A stretch of 64,000 nucleotides of DNA from Ruminococcus albus AD2013. Lineage in GTDB: Bacteria; Bacillota; Clostridia; Oscillospirales; Ruminococcaceae. Location of the stretch: assembly GCF_000526775.1 (NCBI RefSeq), contig NZ_JAGS01000001.1, positions 2,976,001-3,040,000 on the forward strand, in the 5' to 3' direction. Position 1 is the stretch's first letter, and each line of letters opens with the position of its first letter. This document shows, piece after piece, positions 7,318-16,572 of this stretch. Below the pieces are notes generated by a model. It worked only from the letters and a program-made list of their open reading frames with translations. It was not told where the DNA came from and searched no databases. Position numbers and translations under genes: made by a program.

Positions 7318-8448
7318 TTGATATATCTTGATAATGCCGCTACCACAAAGCCCTGTGAAGCCGCAAAAGCAGGGGTGATGAAAGGGCTGGAGGTGTACGG
7401 TAACCCGTCATCACTGCACCGATGCGGACTTGATGCCGAGCTACTGGTGACTGACGCGAGGACAGTGATAGCCGAAAGTCTGGGGTGTCTTGCTGAGGAG
7501 ATATTCTTCACATCGGGGGCTACCGAGAGCAGTAACACCGCAATTTTTGGCGCATATAAATCTCAGGGTAAGCGCAAACACAGGGTGGTCACCACAACGA
7601 TCGAACACCCCGCTACAGCACGCCCCATAGATGAGCTGGAACGCCTTGGCTGCGAGGTAATACGCATATCGCCTGACGAAAACGGAATAATATCCGCAGA
7701 AGCTGTGGCAGATGCTGTAAATGAGGACACATTCCTTGTCAGCATGATGCTGGTCAACAATGAAACGGGTGCGGTTCTCCCTGTGAGCAAGGCTTTCAAT
7801 GCGATACACAGGCGTTTTCCGAAGGTCATCACTCATTGCGACTGCGTTCAGGGTTATATGAAACTGCCGATAAAGACTAAGACCCTGGGTGCTGATCTTA
7901 TCTCACTTAGTGCCCACAAAATTTGCGGTCCTAAAGGGGTAGGTGCTTTGTATATCCGCAAGGGTCTGCACATACCCGCACTGCTGATGGGCGGCGGTCA
8001 GGAGAAAAATATGCGTTCGGGAACGGAGTCTGTTCCGCTGATTTGCGGCTTCGGAGAAGCGGTAAAGCATTACTCGAAAAATGTCGCCGAAAGACTGGAA
8101 AATGCCAAAAAGCTGGAATCTCTGCTGTTTGAACTCTGTGAAAAGAACGGCGGGATAGGCATTAACTTTCGCGGAGAAAAATCTCCTTATGTTACAAGCA
8201 TAACGGTAGATGGTCTTAAATCCGAAGTACTTCTGCATTATCTTGAAAAGCGCGGGATATTTGTTTCAAGTGGTTCGGCTTGTTCAAAGGGCAAAAAGAG
8301 CGGCGTTCTTGCTGAGTTCAGAATACCTGTACAGGCTATGGATACCACCCTTCGCATCAGCTTTTCGCCCGATACCACCGAAGAAGACCTGCACGGTCTG
8401 ATGGAAGGTATCTCAGCTGCACAAAGCGAACTGGCAAGGCTGAAGTGA
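7318..8448 (+). CDS. Cysteine desulfurase, NifS/NifZ type, paired with ThiI
   Basis: A PLP-dependent enzyme that takes sulfur from cysteine onto its own cysteine as persulfide. It starts MIYLDNAATTKP, has the PLP lysine in SAHKICGPKG (Lys201) and the persulfide cysteine in SSGSACSKGKKSG (Cys322). An in-frame ATG at 7288 sits at the predicted transcript start. The TTG at 7318 has AAAGGA 9 bases upstream and gives the family-typical N-terminus of about 376 residues. The next gene is thiI, as in the Bacillus nifZ-thiI pair. Delivery of sulfur for tRNA 4-thiouridine is therefore the likely role. Confidence 0.92.
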   Translation: MIYLDNAATTKPCEAAKAGVMKGLEVYGNPSSLHRCGLDAELLVTDARTVIAESLGCLAEEIFFTSGATESSNTAIFGAYKSQGKRKHRVVTTTIEHPATARPIDELERLGCEVIRISPDENGIISAEAVADAVNEDTFLVSMMLVNNETGAVLPVSKAFNAIHRRFPKVITHCDCVQGYMKLPIKTKTLGADLISLSAHKICGPKGVGALYIRKGLHIPALLMGGGQEKNMRSGTESVPLICGFGEAVKHYSKNVAERLENAKKLESLLFELCEKNGGIGINFRGEKSPYVTSITVDGLKSEVLLHYLEKRGIFVSSGSACSKGKKSGVLAEFRIPVQAMDTTLRISFSPDTTEEDLHGLMEGISAAQSELARLK

Positions 8449-8563
8449 TATGAACGGACGTTTTATACCATATTAATATATAAGAGAATCGTCGGAAGAA
8501 GTCGATAAATTATCGGATACAGCCGACAGTTACTGACAAAAAATAAACGGAGGAGCGGTTATA

Positions 8564-9742
8564 ATGAAGGAAATAATTCTTTGCAAGTATGGCGAGATAG
8601 CCCTCAAGGGTCTTAACAAAAGCACTTTTGAGAGCATGATGGTCAAAACGATAAAGCGCAGACTGGCTAGTGCGGGAGAGTTCAGAGTAACTAAATCGCA
8701 GTCAACTCTGTACGTTGAACCTTTGGGAGAGAATCCCGATGTTGACGAGTTTGAGACCAGACTTTCCAAAGTATTCGGCATAGTAAAGCTTTGCAGAAGC
8801 GGCGCTATCGAAAAAGACCTGAAAGCAATATGCGAACAGGCGCCCGAATATCTTGCTGAAGTGCTGGAGGGCGCAAGAACTTTCAAGGTAAACGCAAGAC
8901 GTGCCGATAAAAAGTTCCCTCAAAAGTCGCCCGAGATATGTTCCGAACTTGGTGGGGCTATACTGGACAGATTCCCCCATCTGGAAGTCGATGTGCATGA
9001 TCCCGAGATAACTGTTACCGTTGAAGTTCGTGAGGATTATGCTTATGTTCATTCCGACCCCGTTGACGGCGCAGGCGGAATCCCCGTAGGTTCAAGCGGA
9101 CGTGCTATGCTGCTGCTTTCGGGCGGTATAGATTCCCCTGTTGCAGGCTATATGATGGCTCGTCGCGGTGCGGTTGTGGAAGCTATTCACTTTGAGGCTC
9201 CGCCTTACACCTCTGACAGAGCGAGGATGAAAGTTGAAACACTTGCAAAGCTTATGACTGCTTACTGCGGAGATGTTAAGTTCTTCTGCGTGCCCTTTAC
9301 CGAGATACAGGAACTGCTGAGAGACAACTGTCCTGAGGAGCTTTTCACAATACTCATGCGTCGCCTTATGATGGAGATCGCACAGCGTATATGCGAAAAG
9401 GACGGCGATATTCAGGCGCTTGTTACTGGCGAGAGTCTTGGACAGGTGGCAAGCCAGACAATGTATGCGATGGTGTGCACCGATGCAGCCTGCCGTATGC
9501 CCGTGTTCAGACCCTGCATAGGTATGGATAAATCCGAGATAGTTGAGATCGCACGTAAGATCGGCACTTTTGAGACTTCCATACTGCCTTATGAGGACTG
9601 CTGCACCGTATTTACACCCAAGCACCCCAAGACAAGACCCTCTCTTGCTGAGGTGGAAAAGGCGCAGGCAAGCTTCGATTTTGAGCCTTATATACAGAAG
9701 GCAGTCGAGAACACCAGCGTTACTCTCATCAAAAACAGATAA
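8564..9742 (+). CDS. thiI: tRNA 4-thiouridine synthetase ThiI
   Basis: A 392-residue enzyme that adenylates uridine 8 of tRNA and transfers sulfur to it. It has an N-terminal ferredoxin-like and THUMP region (about 1-165) and a PP-loop ATP pyrophosphatase domain with SGGIDSPVAGY (from Ser186). The C-terminal rhodanese domain of the E. coli enzyme is absent, as in Bacillus. Such short forms take sulfur directly from a dedicated desulfurase, which fits the gene upstream. The ATG follows GGAGGAG. Confidence 0.95.
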   Translation: MKEIILCKYGEIALKGLNKSTFESMMVKTIKRRLASAGEFRVTKSQSTLYVEPLGENPDVDEFETRLSKVFGIVKLCRSGAIEKDLKAICEQAPEYLAEVLEGARTFKVNARRADKKFPQKSPEICSELGGAILDRFPHLEVDVHDPEITVTVEVREDYAYVHSDPVDGAGGIPVGSSGRAMLLLSGGIDSPVAGYMMARRGAVVEAIHFEAPPYTSDRARMKVETLAKLMTAYCGDVKFFCVPFTEIQELLRDNCPEELFTILMRRLMMEIAQRICEKDGDIQALVTGESLGQVASQTMYAMVCTDAACRMPVFRPCIGMDKSEIVEIARKIGTFETSILPYEDCCTVFTPKHPKTRPSLAEVEKAQASFDFEPYIQKAVENTSVTLIKNR

Positions 9743-10150
9743 CGTACAAGGGCGGATATCTGACATACTTTTGTTTCATATTTTCATATGCGTCTGATGA
9801 CGGCAACTGTACAGAAAATATCTCAATTTGTACGATGTTACAATTGGTAAATTTGGTTACACAATGGTTACAATGTTTCCAAATTTTAATTTTTGCGTAC
9901 AAAATTCGGTACTTTCTTATTGTGAAAAACAGGTGATCAACTATGTTCATATCCCGATTTTCCGAAGTTTTGAATGTGTTAAATGTCCGAAAAATCAAAC
10001 ACTTATGTCGAAGGTATGTAACAGAAGCGTAACAAAAGCGGCGGAAAAACCCTTGATTTTTTAGTAAGATATGTTCACTAAATTTACATGGAGTTCAAAA
10101 ATAGGGTCTATTTTTTGTGTGATGTGTCAGGAAAAGGCGGGAGGATGTTG
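9743..10150. other. Intergenic region between thiI and the CinA-like gene
   Basis: AT-rich, with several GGTTACA-like direct repeats at about 9838-9882. I see no terminator hairpin, RNA gene or convincing consensus promoter. Reading frames here are short or lack ribosome binding sites. Confidence 0.4.
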
Positions 10151-10714
10151 ATGAATTTTGCGGAAGACTACAAAGTGGTAACAGAAACTATTGACATTGT
10201 TACAGCGAGTGTAGTAAAATATATGATAAAGAATTCGGTCACTATGTCAACAGCCGAGAGCTGTACAGGCGGAATGGTGGCTGAATATATCACCGCAGTG
10301 TCGGGGGCGTCTGCAATGTTCAAAGGCGGCGTCTGCACCTATACCGAGGATATAAAGATGAAAGTTCTCGGCGTTAAGAAAGAAACGCTGGAAAAATTCA
10401 CTGTCTATTCTTCCGAGGTAGCAAGTGAGATGAGCAAAGGTGCCATGGCACTCTTTGGTACTGACTGCGCTGTGGGCATAACGGGTCTTGCCGGACCCTC
10501 GGGAGGCACCGAAGAAAAACCTGTCGGAACGGTATACGTTTCGGTAAGGTACAAAGACAAGGAATTGTCGCGGGTGCTGAAGTTGTATGAAGAGTATGAA
10601 AAACTTGACAGAGGATCAATAAGAAGGTTAACTGTGCTGAAAACTATGCAGATGATATGCGAGCTTTGCGGCATACAGATAAGTCAAGGAGATCATAACG
10701 ATGGCAATGTTTAA
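10151..10714 (+). CDS. CinA C-terminal domain protein, probable nicotinamide-nucleotide amidohydrolase
   Basis: About 187 residues matching the stand-alone C-terminal domain of CinA (PncC family), which deamidates NMN to NaMN in NAD salvage. Family motifs are STAESCTGGMVAEYIT, the GGVCTYTEDIKMKVLGV stretch and GITGLAGPSGGTEEKPVGTV. The longest frame begins at 10088, but GGGAGG sits 6 bases before the ATG at 10151. The stop overlaps the start of the first sortase gene by 14 bases, so the two are translationally linked. Confidence 0.88.
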   Translation: MNFAEDYKVVTETIDIVTASVVKYMIKNSVTMSTAESCTGGMVAEYITAVSGASAMFKGGVCTYTEDIKMKVLGVKKETLEKFTVYSSEVASEMSKGAMALFGTDCAVGITGLAGPSGGTEEKPVGTVYVSVRYKDKELSRVLKLYEEYEKLDRGSIRRLTVLKTMQMICELCGIQISQGDHNDGNV

Positions 10715-11777
10715 TGAGACTGCAAATCTTAAAGAGAGAGATGATTCAAATTTCTTTCTGCGGTTTGTAAAGTACTTTATCCCATGGAAAGGTGATAAAG
10801 CTAACGAGATAGTCCGAAAAGTCGCGTTCTGTGCATCGATAGTACTCTTTTCGATGTCGCTGAACGAACTGAGTGATTATCTGGGCGCCAGCCGTGAAAA
10901 GCAGAAGTCCTATATACAGAAAGTTGTGGTTGAGTACGAACCCAAGTTCGATGATAACGTCAACTACGATGCAAATAACGGCGGCGATGATTACGATGCA
11001 TCGAACCCCGAGGCATCTGCGCAGAAGCTGAAGCTTCAGGATTGGGCGAAACCATTGCTGAAGCGCAATAAGGACGTTATCGGATGGATAAAGATACCCG
11101 GCTTCACCGATTACAGCGGTGAGGAGTACATAAACTTCCCCGTTCTGAAGGGCGAGGATAATGATTACTATCTTTACAAAAATCTTGATAAAGAGTATTA
11201 CGAGTCGGGCAGCATATTTATCGATTCTGCCAGCGTGATGGATGAGAACGGGCAGACCGATAACATTACTGTGTTCGGTCATCATATGGGTTATGTGGGT
11301 ACAAGCTTCACTCACCTGTCCGAGTACGAACAGGGTGTGGACTTCCTGAAAAAGTATCCTATAATCGAGTTTAATTCCATATATGAAAGCGGACGCAGAT
11401 ATGCGATAATCAGCTGTTTTGCGATAAACACTGAGCCCGAGGATGACGGCGGCGATGCATGGTATTATGTTCTCTGCCGGGACTTCAATGATGATGACAA
11501 TAAGTTTGAGGACTGGTACGATCAGGTGAGCAAAAGATCCTGGTATTCAAGCGATATCAAGTGTACCGAGGATGATAAGTACATCACTCTCTCCACCTGT
11601 TCAAAGCTTCTGAAAGACCTCAGATGGGTAATAGTTGCGAAGAAGCTTACAGCCGAGGACAATATCGACCATATCGTAAAATCCTATAAGGAAAGACCCG
11701 ATAAAGAGATATATTACCCCAAGTACTGGCGAGACCATTACGGAAGCAAAAAGATATACCAGGGCTGGGAATACTAA
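10701..11777 (+). CDS. Class B sortase, first of a tandem pair
   Basis: A 358-residue membrane transpeptidase. It has an N-terminal membrane helix (about 38-57) and a SrtB catalytic domain with His194 in VFGHHMG and Cys300 in TLSTCSK, followed by an Arg-containing strand (LRWVIVAKK). Sortases cleave a sorting motif near the C-terminus of secreted proteins and attach them to the wall or to each other. The linker after the helix is Asp/Asn-rich. The ATG has AAGGAG upstream. No substrate with an obvious sorting signal is encoded nearby. Confidence 0.92.
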   Translation: MAMFNETANLKERDDSNFFLRFVKYFIPWKGDKANEIVRKVAFCASIVLFSMSLNELSDYLGASREKQKSYIQKVVVEYEPKFDDNVNYDANNGGDDYDASNPEASAQKLKLQDWAKPLLKRNKDVIGWIKIPGFTDYSGEEYINFPVLKGEDNDYYLYKNLDKEYYESGSIFIDSASVMDENGQTDNITVFGHHMGYVGTSFTHLSEYEQGVDFLKKYPIIEFNSIYESGRRYAIISCFAINTEPEDDGGDAWYYVLCRDFNDDDNKFEDWYDQVSKRSWYSSDIKCTEDDKYITLSTCSKLLKDLRWVIVAKKLTAEDNIDHIVKSYKERPDKEIYYPKYWRDHYGSKKIYQGWEY

Positions 11778-11857
11778 AAATAAATAACAACTAACAACAG
11801 ATCAGCAAAAAGACTTGACAGAGGGTATGACCCTGAAAGTCGAGGAGTAATGATAAA

Positions 11858-12940
11858 ATGGCAATGGCAAGAGGATCAGCAAATTTTAACGATAACGAAG
11901 GATCTAATAATACCGGTGGTGTGATACGATACTTTATCCCCTGGAAAGGCGATAAAAGCAGCGAGGTAGTCCGCAAGATAGTTTTTATAGCTTCGGTAGG
12001 ACTTTTCTGCGTATCACTGGGTCAGCTGAAAAGCTACCTTAACACCACAAACGGAGAAAGATCGCGAGCGCACGGTCTCGTTGAACAGTATGAGCCAAAG
12101 TTCGATGAAAATGTGGACTATGAGGCAAATACAGGCAGCGATGATATAGATATTGCAGACCCCGATGAATCTTACAAAAAGCGTGAGGTACAGAAATGGG
12201 TCAAGGATAAAAAGCTTTTAGACCGCAATGATGATGTTGTGGGCTGGATAAAGATACCCGGATTCAAGGACTCCGATGGAGATGCATTTATGAGCTTCCC
12301 TGTTCTTCAGGGCAAGAACAATGACGAGTATCTTTACAAAGATATTGATGGTAACTACTATGAATCGGGCAGTATTTTTGCTGACTCATGGAGTATTATC
12401 AGCAAAGAGCGACAGTCCGATAATATCACGATATTCGGCCACCATATGGGCTGGCTGGGCACAAGCTTCACTCACCTGTCCGAATACGAACAGGGCGCGG
12501 ATTTCCTGAAGGACCACGCGGTGATCGAGTTCAACTCGATATACGAGAGCAAGTGCAAATACGCCATCGTCAGCTGCTTCATGATAAATACCGATGCAAA
12601 AGACGATAACGGCGATCTCTGGGAATACATAGGCTACAGAGATTTCAACGACGAACAGTACAGGTTCGATGAATGGTATGACGAGATTACAAGGAGGTCA
12701 TGGTACTCAAGCGATATTAAGTGTACCGAAGACGATAAGTATATAACCCTCTCCACCTGTTCAAAGCTTGTGGAGGAAGGAGTAAGATGGGTAATAGTCG
12801 CTAAGAAGCTGACACCCGATGATGATATCGACGCTATAAAAGCTTCCTACAAGGAAAGAGCGGACAAGGATATCTACTTCCCGAAGATATGGAAAGATAT
12901 CTACGGGAACAAAACAGTCTATAAAGGCTGGGAATACTGA
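11858..12940 (+). CDS. Class B sortase, second of a tandem pair
   Basis: A 360-residue paralogue of the preceding gene with the same layout: membrane helix near residue 40-55, catalytic His195 (IFGHHMG), Cys301 (TLSTCSK) and RWVIVAKK. The two share long near-identical blocks, for example GTSFTHLSEYEQG and RRSWYSSDIKCTEDDKYITL (the first sortase has KRSWYSSDIKC), and both end KxYxGWEY. They arose by tandem duplication. GAGGAG precedes the ATG by 10 bases. The membrane-proximal linkers differ most, which may reflect different substrates (inference). Confidence 0.92.
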   Translation: MAMARGSANFNDNEGSNNTGGVIRYFIPWKGDKSSEVVRKIVFIASVGLFCVSLGQLKSYLNTTNGERSRAHGLVEQYEPKFDENVDYEANTGSDDIDIADPDESYKKREVQKWVKDKKLLDRNDDVVGWIKIPGFKDSDGDAFMSFPVLQGKNNDEYLYKDIDGNYYESGSIFADSWSIISKERQSDNITIFGHHMGWLGTSFTHLSEYEQGADFLKDHAVIEFNSIYESKCKYAIVSCFMINTDAKDDNGDLWEYIGYRDFNDEQYRFDEWYDEITRRSWYSSDIKCTEDDKYITLSTCSKLVEEGVRWVIVAKKLTPDDDIDAIKASYKERADKDIYFPKIWKDIYGNKTVYKGWEY

Positions 12941-13066
12941 TGACGGAGGTCATCACTTGCTTTATGCTTATTACATCGGATTCGCCGGTGTATAAAATAT
13001 AAAGCTCCGCAGCATCTCTCACGGCTGCGGACAGGAAGTCTCGCAAGGGGCTCCCGGAAAGGTAAT

Positions 13067-14194
13067 GTGATAGAAATGAAGCAGAAAAGATCAAGGGCTG
13101 CTAAACGGAATTCCGCGAAGCCGTCCGTGAGAAAGGTCGGAACTTTGCTTGGAAGCAGCGCACTGTGCGTACTTACTGTAGGTACAATAAGCGTATGCGG
13201 ACTGCTTGGCAGAAATGCAGGAGCAGAAGCAGAGATCGGCAGAGAAACAAAGGCTGCGAATGTAAACACCACCGACACAGCGAGAGATGAGGGTGCGTAT
13301 ACCGCACTGGATACCGTCACATGGAGAAAGGCGAGTATCAACGAGTATGAGTTCGGAGAAGTTTCCGCTCCCGAGACCACTGCGGTAACGGAAGCAGGCA
13401 AAAAGACAAGCTCTTCCCGAACTGAGACGACAACATCAGCCACGGAGAAAAAGACAAGCAAAGAATCGGTCAAGGCTGAGACCGAACAGAAAACCAAAAA
13501 CAAGGTCAAAAGTATTTCCAAGACCTTCCTTTATGTTGAGTCGCCCGTAAATCTCAGGGCAGAACCCAGCAAAAGCGCGGAAGCACTTGAAGTACTCGAC
13601 ACAGACACAAGGGTCGTTGTTGACGGATGCACCGATGACGGTGTGTGGTATTCGGTAAGACATGGCGAGATAAAGGGCTATGCGATGGCTGAGTACTTTA
13701 CGGGTAAGACCCCCGACAGCAAAAAGACCGAGGAAAAGAAGGACAAGGAGTCCGACGAAAAAGAGGATAAGACCGTTATCAAGCTTGAAGACAAGGACAG
13801 CAAAAACACCGTCATCAGTTATACCGATGATGAATTCGAGATGCTGTGCTACGTTCTTCAGGGCGAAGTAGGCAATTGTTCCGAAGCGAGCAAGATCGCA
13901 GTTGCTAACGTTATCATCAACAGGGTAAAATCGAGCCAGTTCCCGGACACTATCTCGGCAGTGCTCACAGCTCCCGAACAGTTTGATGCTATCTACGGCT
14001 ACTACTACGGAACTACAGTACCCACGCAGAACACAAGAGACTGCGCGTTAAGGGCACTTCAGGGTGAAGATAACACCAACGGTGCTACTTACTACTACGC
14101 TCCCAGATATTGCGGCGGTGCTACCTCAGCATGGTTTGAGACCCTGCAGTTCTGCCTCGAAGTCGATGGTCAGAGGTATTTCAAGAACTGGTAA
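13067..14194 (+). CDS. Secreted SH3-domain cell wall hydrolase, SleB-like
   Basis: About 375 residues with a basic N-terminus and one membrane or signal helix (about 25-45), then a Thr/Lys/Glu-rich linker. An SH3b domain follows (about 153-211, starting VESPVNLRAEPSKSAEA), then a second charged linker. The C-terminal SleB/CwlJ-type hydrolase domain (about 255-375) has MLCYVLQGEVGNCSEASKIA and VANVIINRVKSSQFP. It probably cuts peptidoglycan, likely as a lytic transglycosylase or amidase of that family. The start is taken as GTG at 13067 with GGAAAGG 4 bases before; the ATG at 13076 is possible. Confidence 0.85.
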   Translation: MIEMKQKRSRAAKRNSAKPSVRKVGTLLGSSALCVLTVGTISVCGLLGRNAGAEAEIGRETKAANVNTTDTARDEGAYTALDTVTWRKASINEYEFGEVSAPETTAVTEAGKKTSSSRTETTTSATEKKTSKESVKAETEQKTKNKVKSISKTFLYVESPVNLRAEPSKSAEALEVLDTDTRVVVDGCTDDGVWYSVRHGEIKGYAMAEYFTGKTPDSKKTEEKKDKESDEKEDKTVIKLEDKDSKNTVISYTDDEFEMLCYVLQGEVGNCSEASKIAVANVIINRVKSSQFPDTISAVLTAPEQFDAIYGYYYGTTVPTQNTRDCALRALQGEDNTNGATYYYAPRYCGGATSAWFETLQFCLEVDGQRYFKNW

Positions 14195-14255
14195 AGTGCA
14201 TAACGGCTCTGAACAGTTTTTGTGCAGCATTTGGTAAGACATACGAAAAGTCAGG

Positions 14256-14285
14256 GCAGACATGAGTTTTGTCTTGACTTTTTCT
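14256..14285 (+). terminator. Imperfect terminator after the SleB-like gene
   Basis: AAAGTCA and TGACTTT bound an internally mismatched hairpin followed by TTTTT. It overlaps the -35 of the next promoter. Confidence 0.5.
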
Positions 14286-14301
14286 CTTTATTTGGTAAAC
14301 T
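14274..14301 (+). promoter_or_regulatory. Probable promoter of the SpoIID-like gene
   Basis: TTGACT (14274-14279), 16-base spacer, TAAACT (14296-14301) preceded by TGG. Confidence 0.5.
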
Positions 14302-14357
14302 ATACAGTGTGGGCTTTTAGCCCTAAACAACGAATCTTAAACGTTTGAGGTAATTTT

Positions 14358-15911
14358 GTGATGAGCAAGACTAAAGACGAAAATAACAGCAAGGCATCTG
14401 TCGGAAGACAGCTTGCGGCACATATCAGAATGCTTGTAACAGGCGTTGCCGTCACAGGCGGCTGCGGACTGCTGATGCTGACTGACAGCGCTTTCAACCC
14501 CGCAAAAAGGGTAGAAGCGAAAGAGACCGTAAGATCTGCCGTGGTACAGAAAGCAGAAAAACCTGCCCCTAAGCCTGTCGAGAAAAAGACAATTCCTGCG
14601 GCTGAACCCAAGCAGGAGACTAAAAAGGCAGAAGCTGAGCCTACTGTAAAAAAGATGACTTTCCCCAAGTATAAAAAAGCAGCCATAAGTGATTACGATA
14701 TGTCGGCTGCCGAAACAAAGTGCAAGGGATTCAAGGTCAACAGCCCCGCTATCACCGACCCCGACGATTTCACGGTGCCTTTCCCCGAACAGGATACGCT
14801 TATCTATTATCCCGAAAAGGCAGCTCCACAGAAGCTCACCGCTACCAGAAGCGTGGCAGGCGAGTATTTCAGGGTGCATGATGAAAATTCAGGCTCTACC
14901 GTTGTTATGAACGGTCATGAACTTCTCTGCCTGATGGTCAATAACGAGATAGGTGATTCGTGGGACGACGATGCGATAAAAGCGCAGATAGTCGCTGCAT
15001 ATTCTCACCTGAGATTCAATCAGGAGCACGGTCTGACACCTACCATAGGTCTCAGATACGGCTATTCCTCCAAGCTGGAGAGCATAGTCGAATCCGTTGA
15101 AGGTCAGGCTATGCACTATGACGGCGAGATAATCAATGCTGTGTATTCAGCTTCAAGTGCGGGTTATACTACTACCGCAGGCGATATCTGGAGCATGGAT
15201 TATCCCTACCTTAAATGCGTTGAAAGCGAATTCGATGACCAGGACGTAAACTGGGGCATCGAAAAGACATATACCAGATCACAGGTCAAGTCCATGCTTG
15301 AGGGTCGCTTCGGCATCACTCTCTCGGAGGATCAGACCAAGTGGTTCACTATCGACAGAGCATACAGCGTGGTTTATATCGATACCGTCACTATCGACGG
15401 CAGAGATAACTGCAAGCTCACAGGCAACCAGCTCTGTAATATGATGGGTCTTAAATCCAATGCCATCACCATAAAGTATAAGGACGGCGAATTCACATTC
15501 ACCTCCTGCGGCTGGGGACACGGTGTCGGTATGTCACAGTGGGGCGCACATTACTACGCCGAGAACGGCTGGACATATGACCAGATACTGACCCACTACT
15601 ATGTTGACGCTAAGCTGGAACTCTCCAAGCCTGCAGAAGGCTCGGAGGAACCGCCGAAGGACAACAGCAGCGATACCACGAATACAAATACCGCGGCTGC
15701 TGATGACAATACAGGCTATACCGCACCGCAGACCGATTACGGTTACAGCGATGGCACTTCGCAGTGGTCGGATTATTCCGCTTCCGATGATCAGTGGTCT
15801 TCGGATACGACCTATACATCTGATGCCACCTACGATAACGGCGGTTATGATAACGGTGGCTACTACGATAACAGCACAGACTGGTCGTATGACCAAAATG
15901 GGGGTTATTAA
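14358..15911 (+). CDS. SpoIID/LytB-domain secreted protein
   Basis: About 517 residues with an N-terminal membrane or signal helix (about 25-45), a Lys/Pro/Glu-rich linker and a SpoIID/LytB domain (about 169-400). The domain contains MVNNEIGDSWDDDAIKAQIV, SSAGYTTTAGDIW and SCGWGHGVGMSQWGAH, which match the family core. SpoIID enzymes are lytic transglycosylases that trim peptidoglycan from which amidases have removed stem peptides. The last 90 residues are a Tyr/Asp/Ser/Gly-rich low-complexity tail. The start is GTG 14358 or the adjacent ATG 14361, 7-10 bases after GAGG. The presence of SpoIID does not by itself mean sporulation, since vegetative paralogues are common. Confidence 0.9.
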   Translation: MMSKTKDENNSKASVGRQLAAHIRMLVTGVAVTGGCGLLMLTDSAFNPAKRVEAKETVRSAVVQKAEKPAPKPVEKKTIPAAEPKQETKKAEAEPTVKKMTFPKYKKAAISDYDMSAAETKCKGFKVNSPAITDPDDFTVPFPEQDTLIYYPEKAAPQKLTATRSVAGEYFRVHDENSGSTVVMNGHELLCLMVNNEIGDSWDDDAIKAQIVAAYSHLRFNQEHGLTPTIGLRYGYSSKLESIVESVEGQAMHYDGEIINAVYSASSAGYTTTAGDIWSMDYPYLKCVESEFDDQDVNWGIEKTYTRSQVKSMLEGRFGITLSEDQTKWFTIDRAYSVVYIDTVTIDGRDNCKLTGNQLCNMMGLKSNAITIKYKDGEFTFTSCGWGHGVGMSQWGAHYYAENGWTYDQILTHYYVDAKLELSKPAEGSEEPPKDNSSDTTNTNTAAADDNTGYTAPQTDYGYSDGTSQWSDYSASDDQWSSDTTYTSDATYDNGGYDNGGYYDNSTDWSYDQNGGY

Positions 15912-15913
15912 GT

Positions 15914-16501
15914 TTGAATATCAAAAATCTGATGATGGAATATGATGTGATACTTGCATCAGCATCACCGAGAAGAAAAGAGCTTATGCAGCTTATATGT
16001 CCGTCATTCAGGGTGATACCCGCCGACTGCGGAGAAGCAGTCCCCGAGGCACTGAGTGCGTGCGATGTTCCCGGTTTTCTGTCATTCCAGAAGTGCAAGT
16101 GCATTGCCGATGTATATCAGAAAGCTGTCGTTATCGGCTGTGATACTGTAGTTACCACCGCTGACGGCGAGATACTTGGAAAACCCAAGGACAAAGAAGA
16201 TGCGGCGCGTATGCTCAGACTTCTTTCGGGACGTATGCATACCGTAGATACAGGAGTATCCATCAGCTATAAGGGTCATACCGATACCTTTACCGAAACT
16301 ACAAAGGTCTGGTTCAAAGATCTTACCGATGAGGAGATAGAGGATTATATCAATACGGGCGAACCGATGGATAAGGCTGGCGCTTACGGCATACAGGGCG
16401 AGGGAACGCTTCTCGTGGATAAGATCGAGGGCGATTTCTTCAACGTTGTTGGACTGCCCGTATCCAAGCTTGCGATCAAGCTGCATGAAATGCTGGACTG
16501 A
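15914..16501 (+). CDS. maf: Maf-family nucleotide pyrophosphatase
   Basis: A 195-residue Maf/YhdE-type nucleoside triphosphate pyrophosphatase, thought to remove modified or non-canonical nucleotides. Motifs are ILASASPRRKELM, the active-site region IGCDTVVTTADGEILGKPKD and GAYGIQGEGTLLVDKIEGDFFNVVGLP. The longest frame starts with TTG at 15914, 9 bases after GGGGG and just 2 bases after the SpoIID-like stop. The tandem ATGs at 15932/15935 give the usual N-terminal length but lack a ribosome binding site. Confidence 0.93.
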   Translation: MNIKNLMMEYDVILASASPRRKELMQLICPSFRVIPADCGEAVPEALSACDVPGFLSFQKCKCIADVYQKAVVIGCDTVVTTADGEILGKPKDKEDAARMLRLLSGRMHTVDTGVSISYKGHTDTFTETTKVWFKDLTDEEIEDYINTGEPMDKAGAYGIQGEGTLLVDKIEGDFFNVVGLPVSKLAIKLHEMLD

Positions 16502-16572
16502 AACATCGTTTTTCAAAAAGCAAAGACCTGAGTTTATCGCATCGAAATAATACAATGGAGAGTACTTGAAAA

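Noticed and set aside
14358..15911. SpoIID-like gene as proof of sporulation
   Set aside because: SpoIID/LytB domains occur in vegetative wall proteins; no other sporulation-specific gene is in the window.
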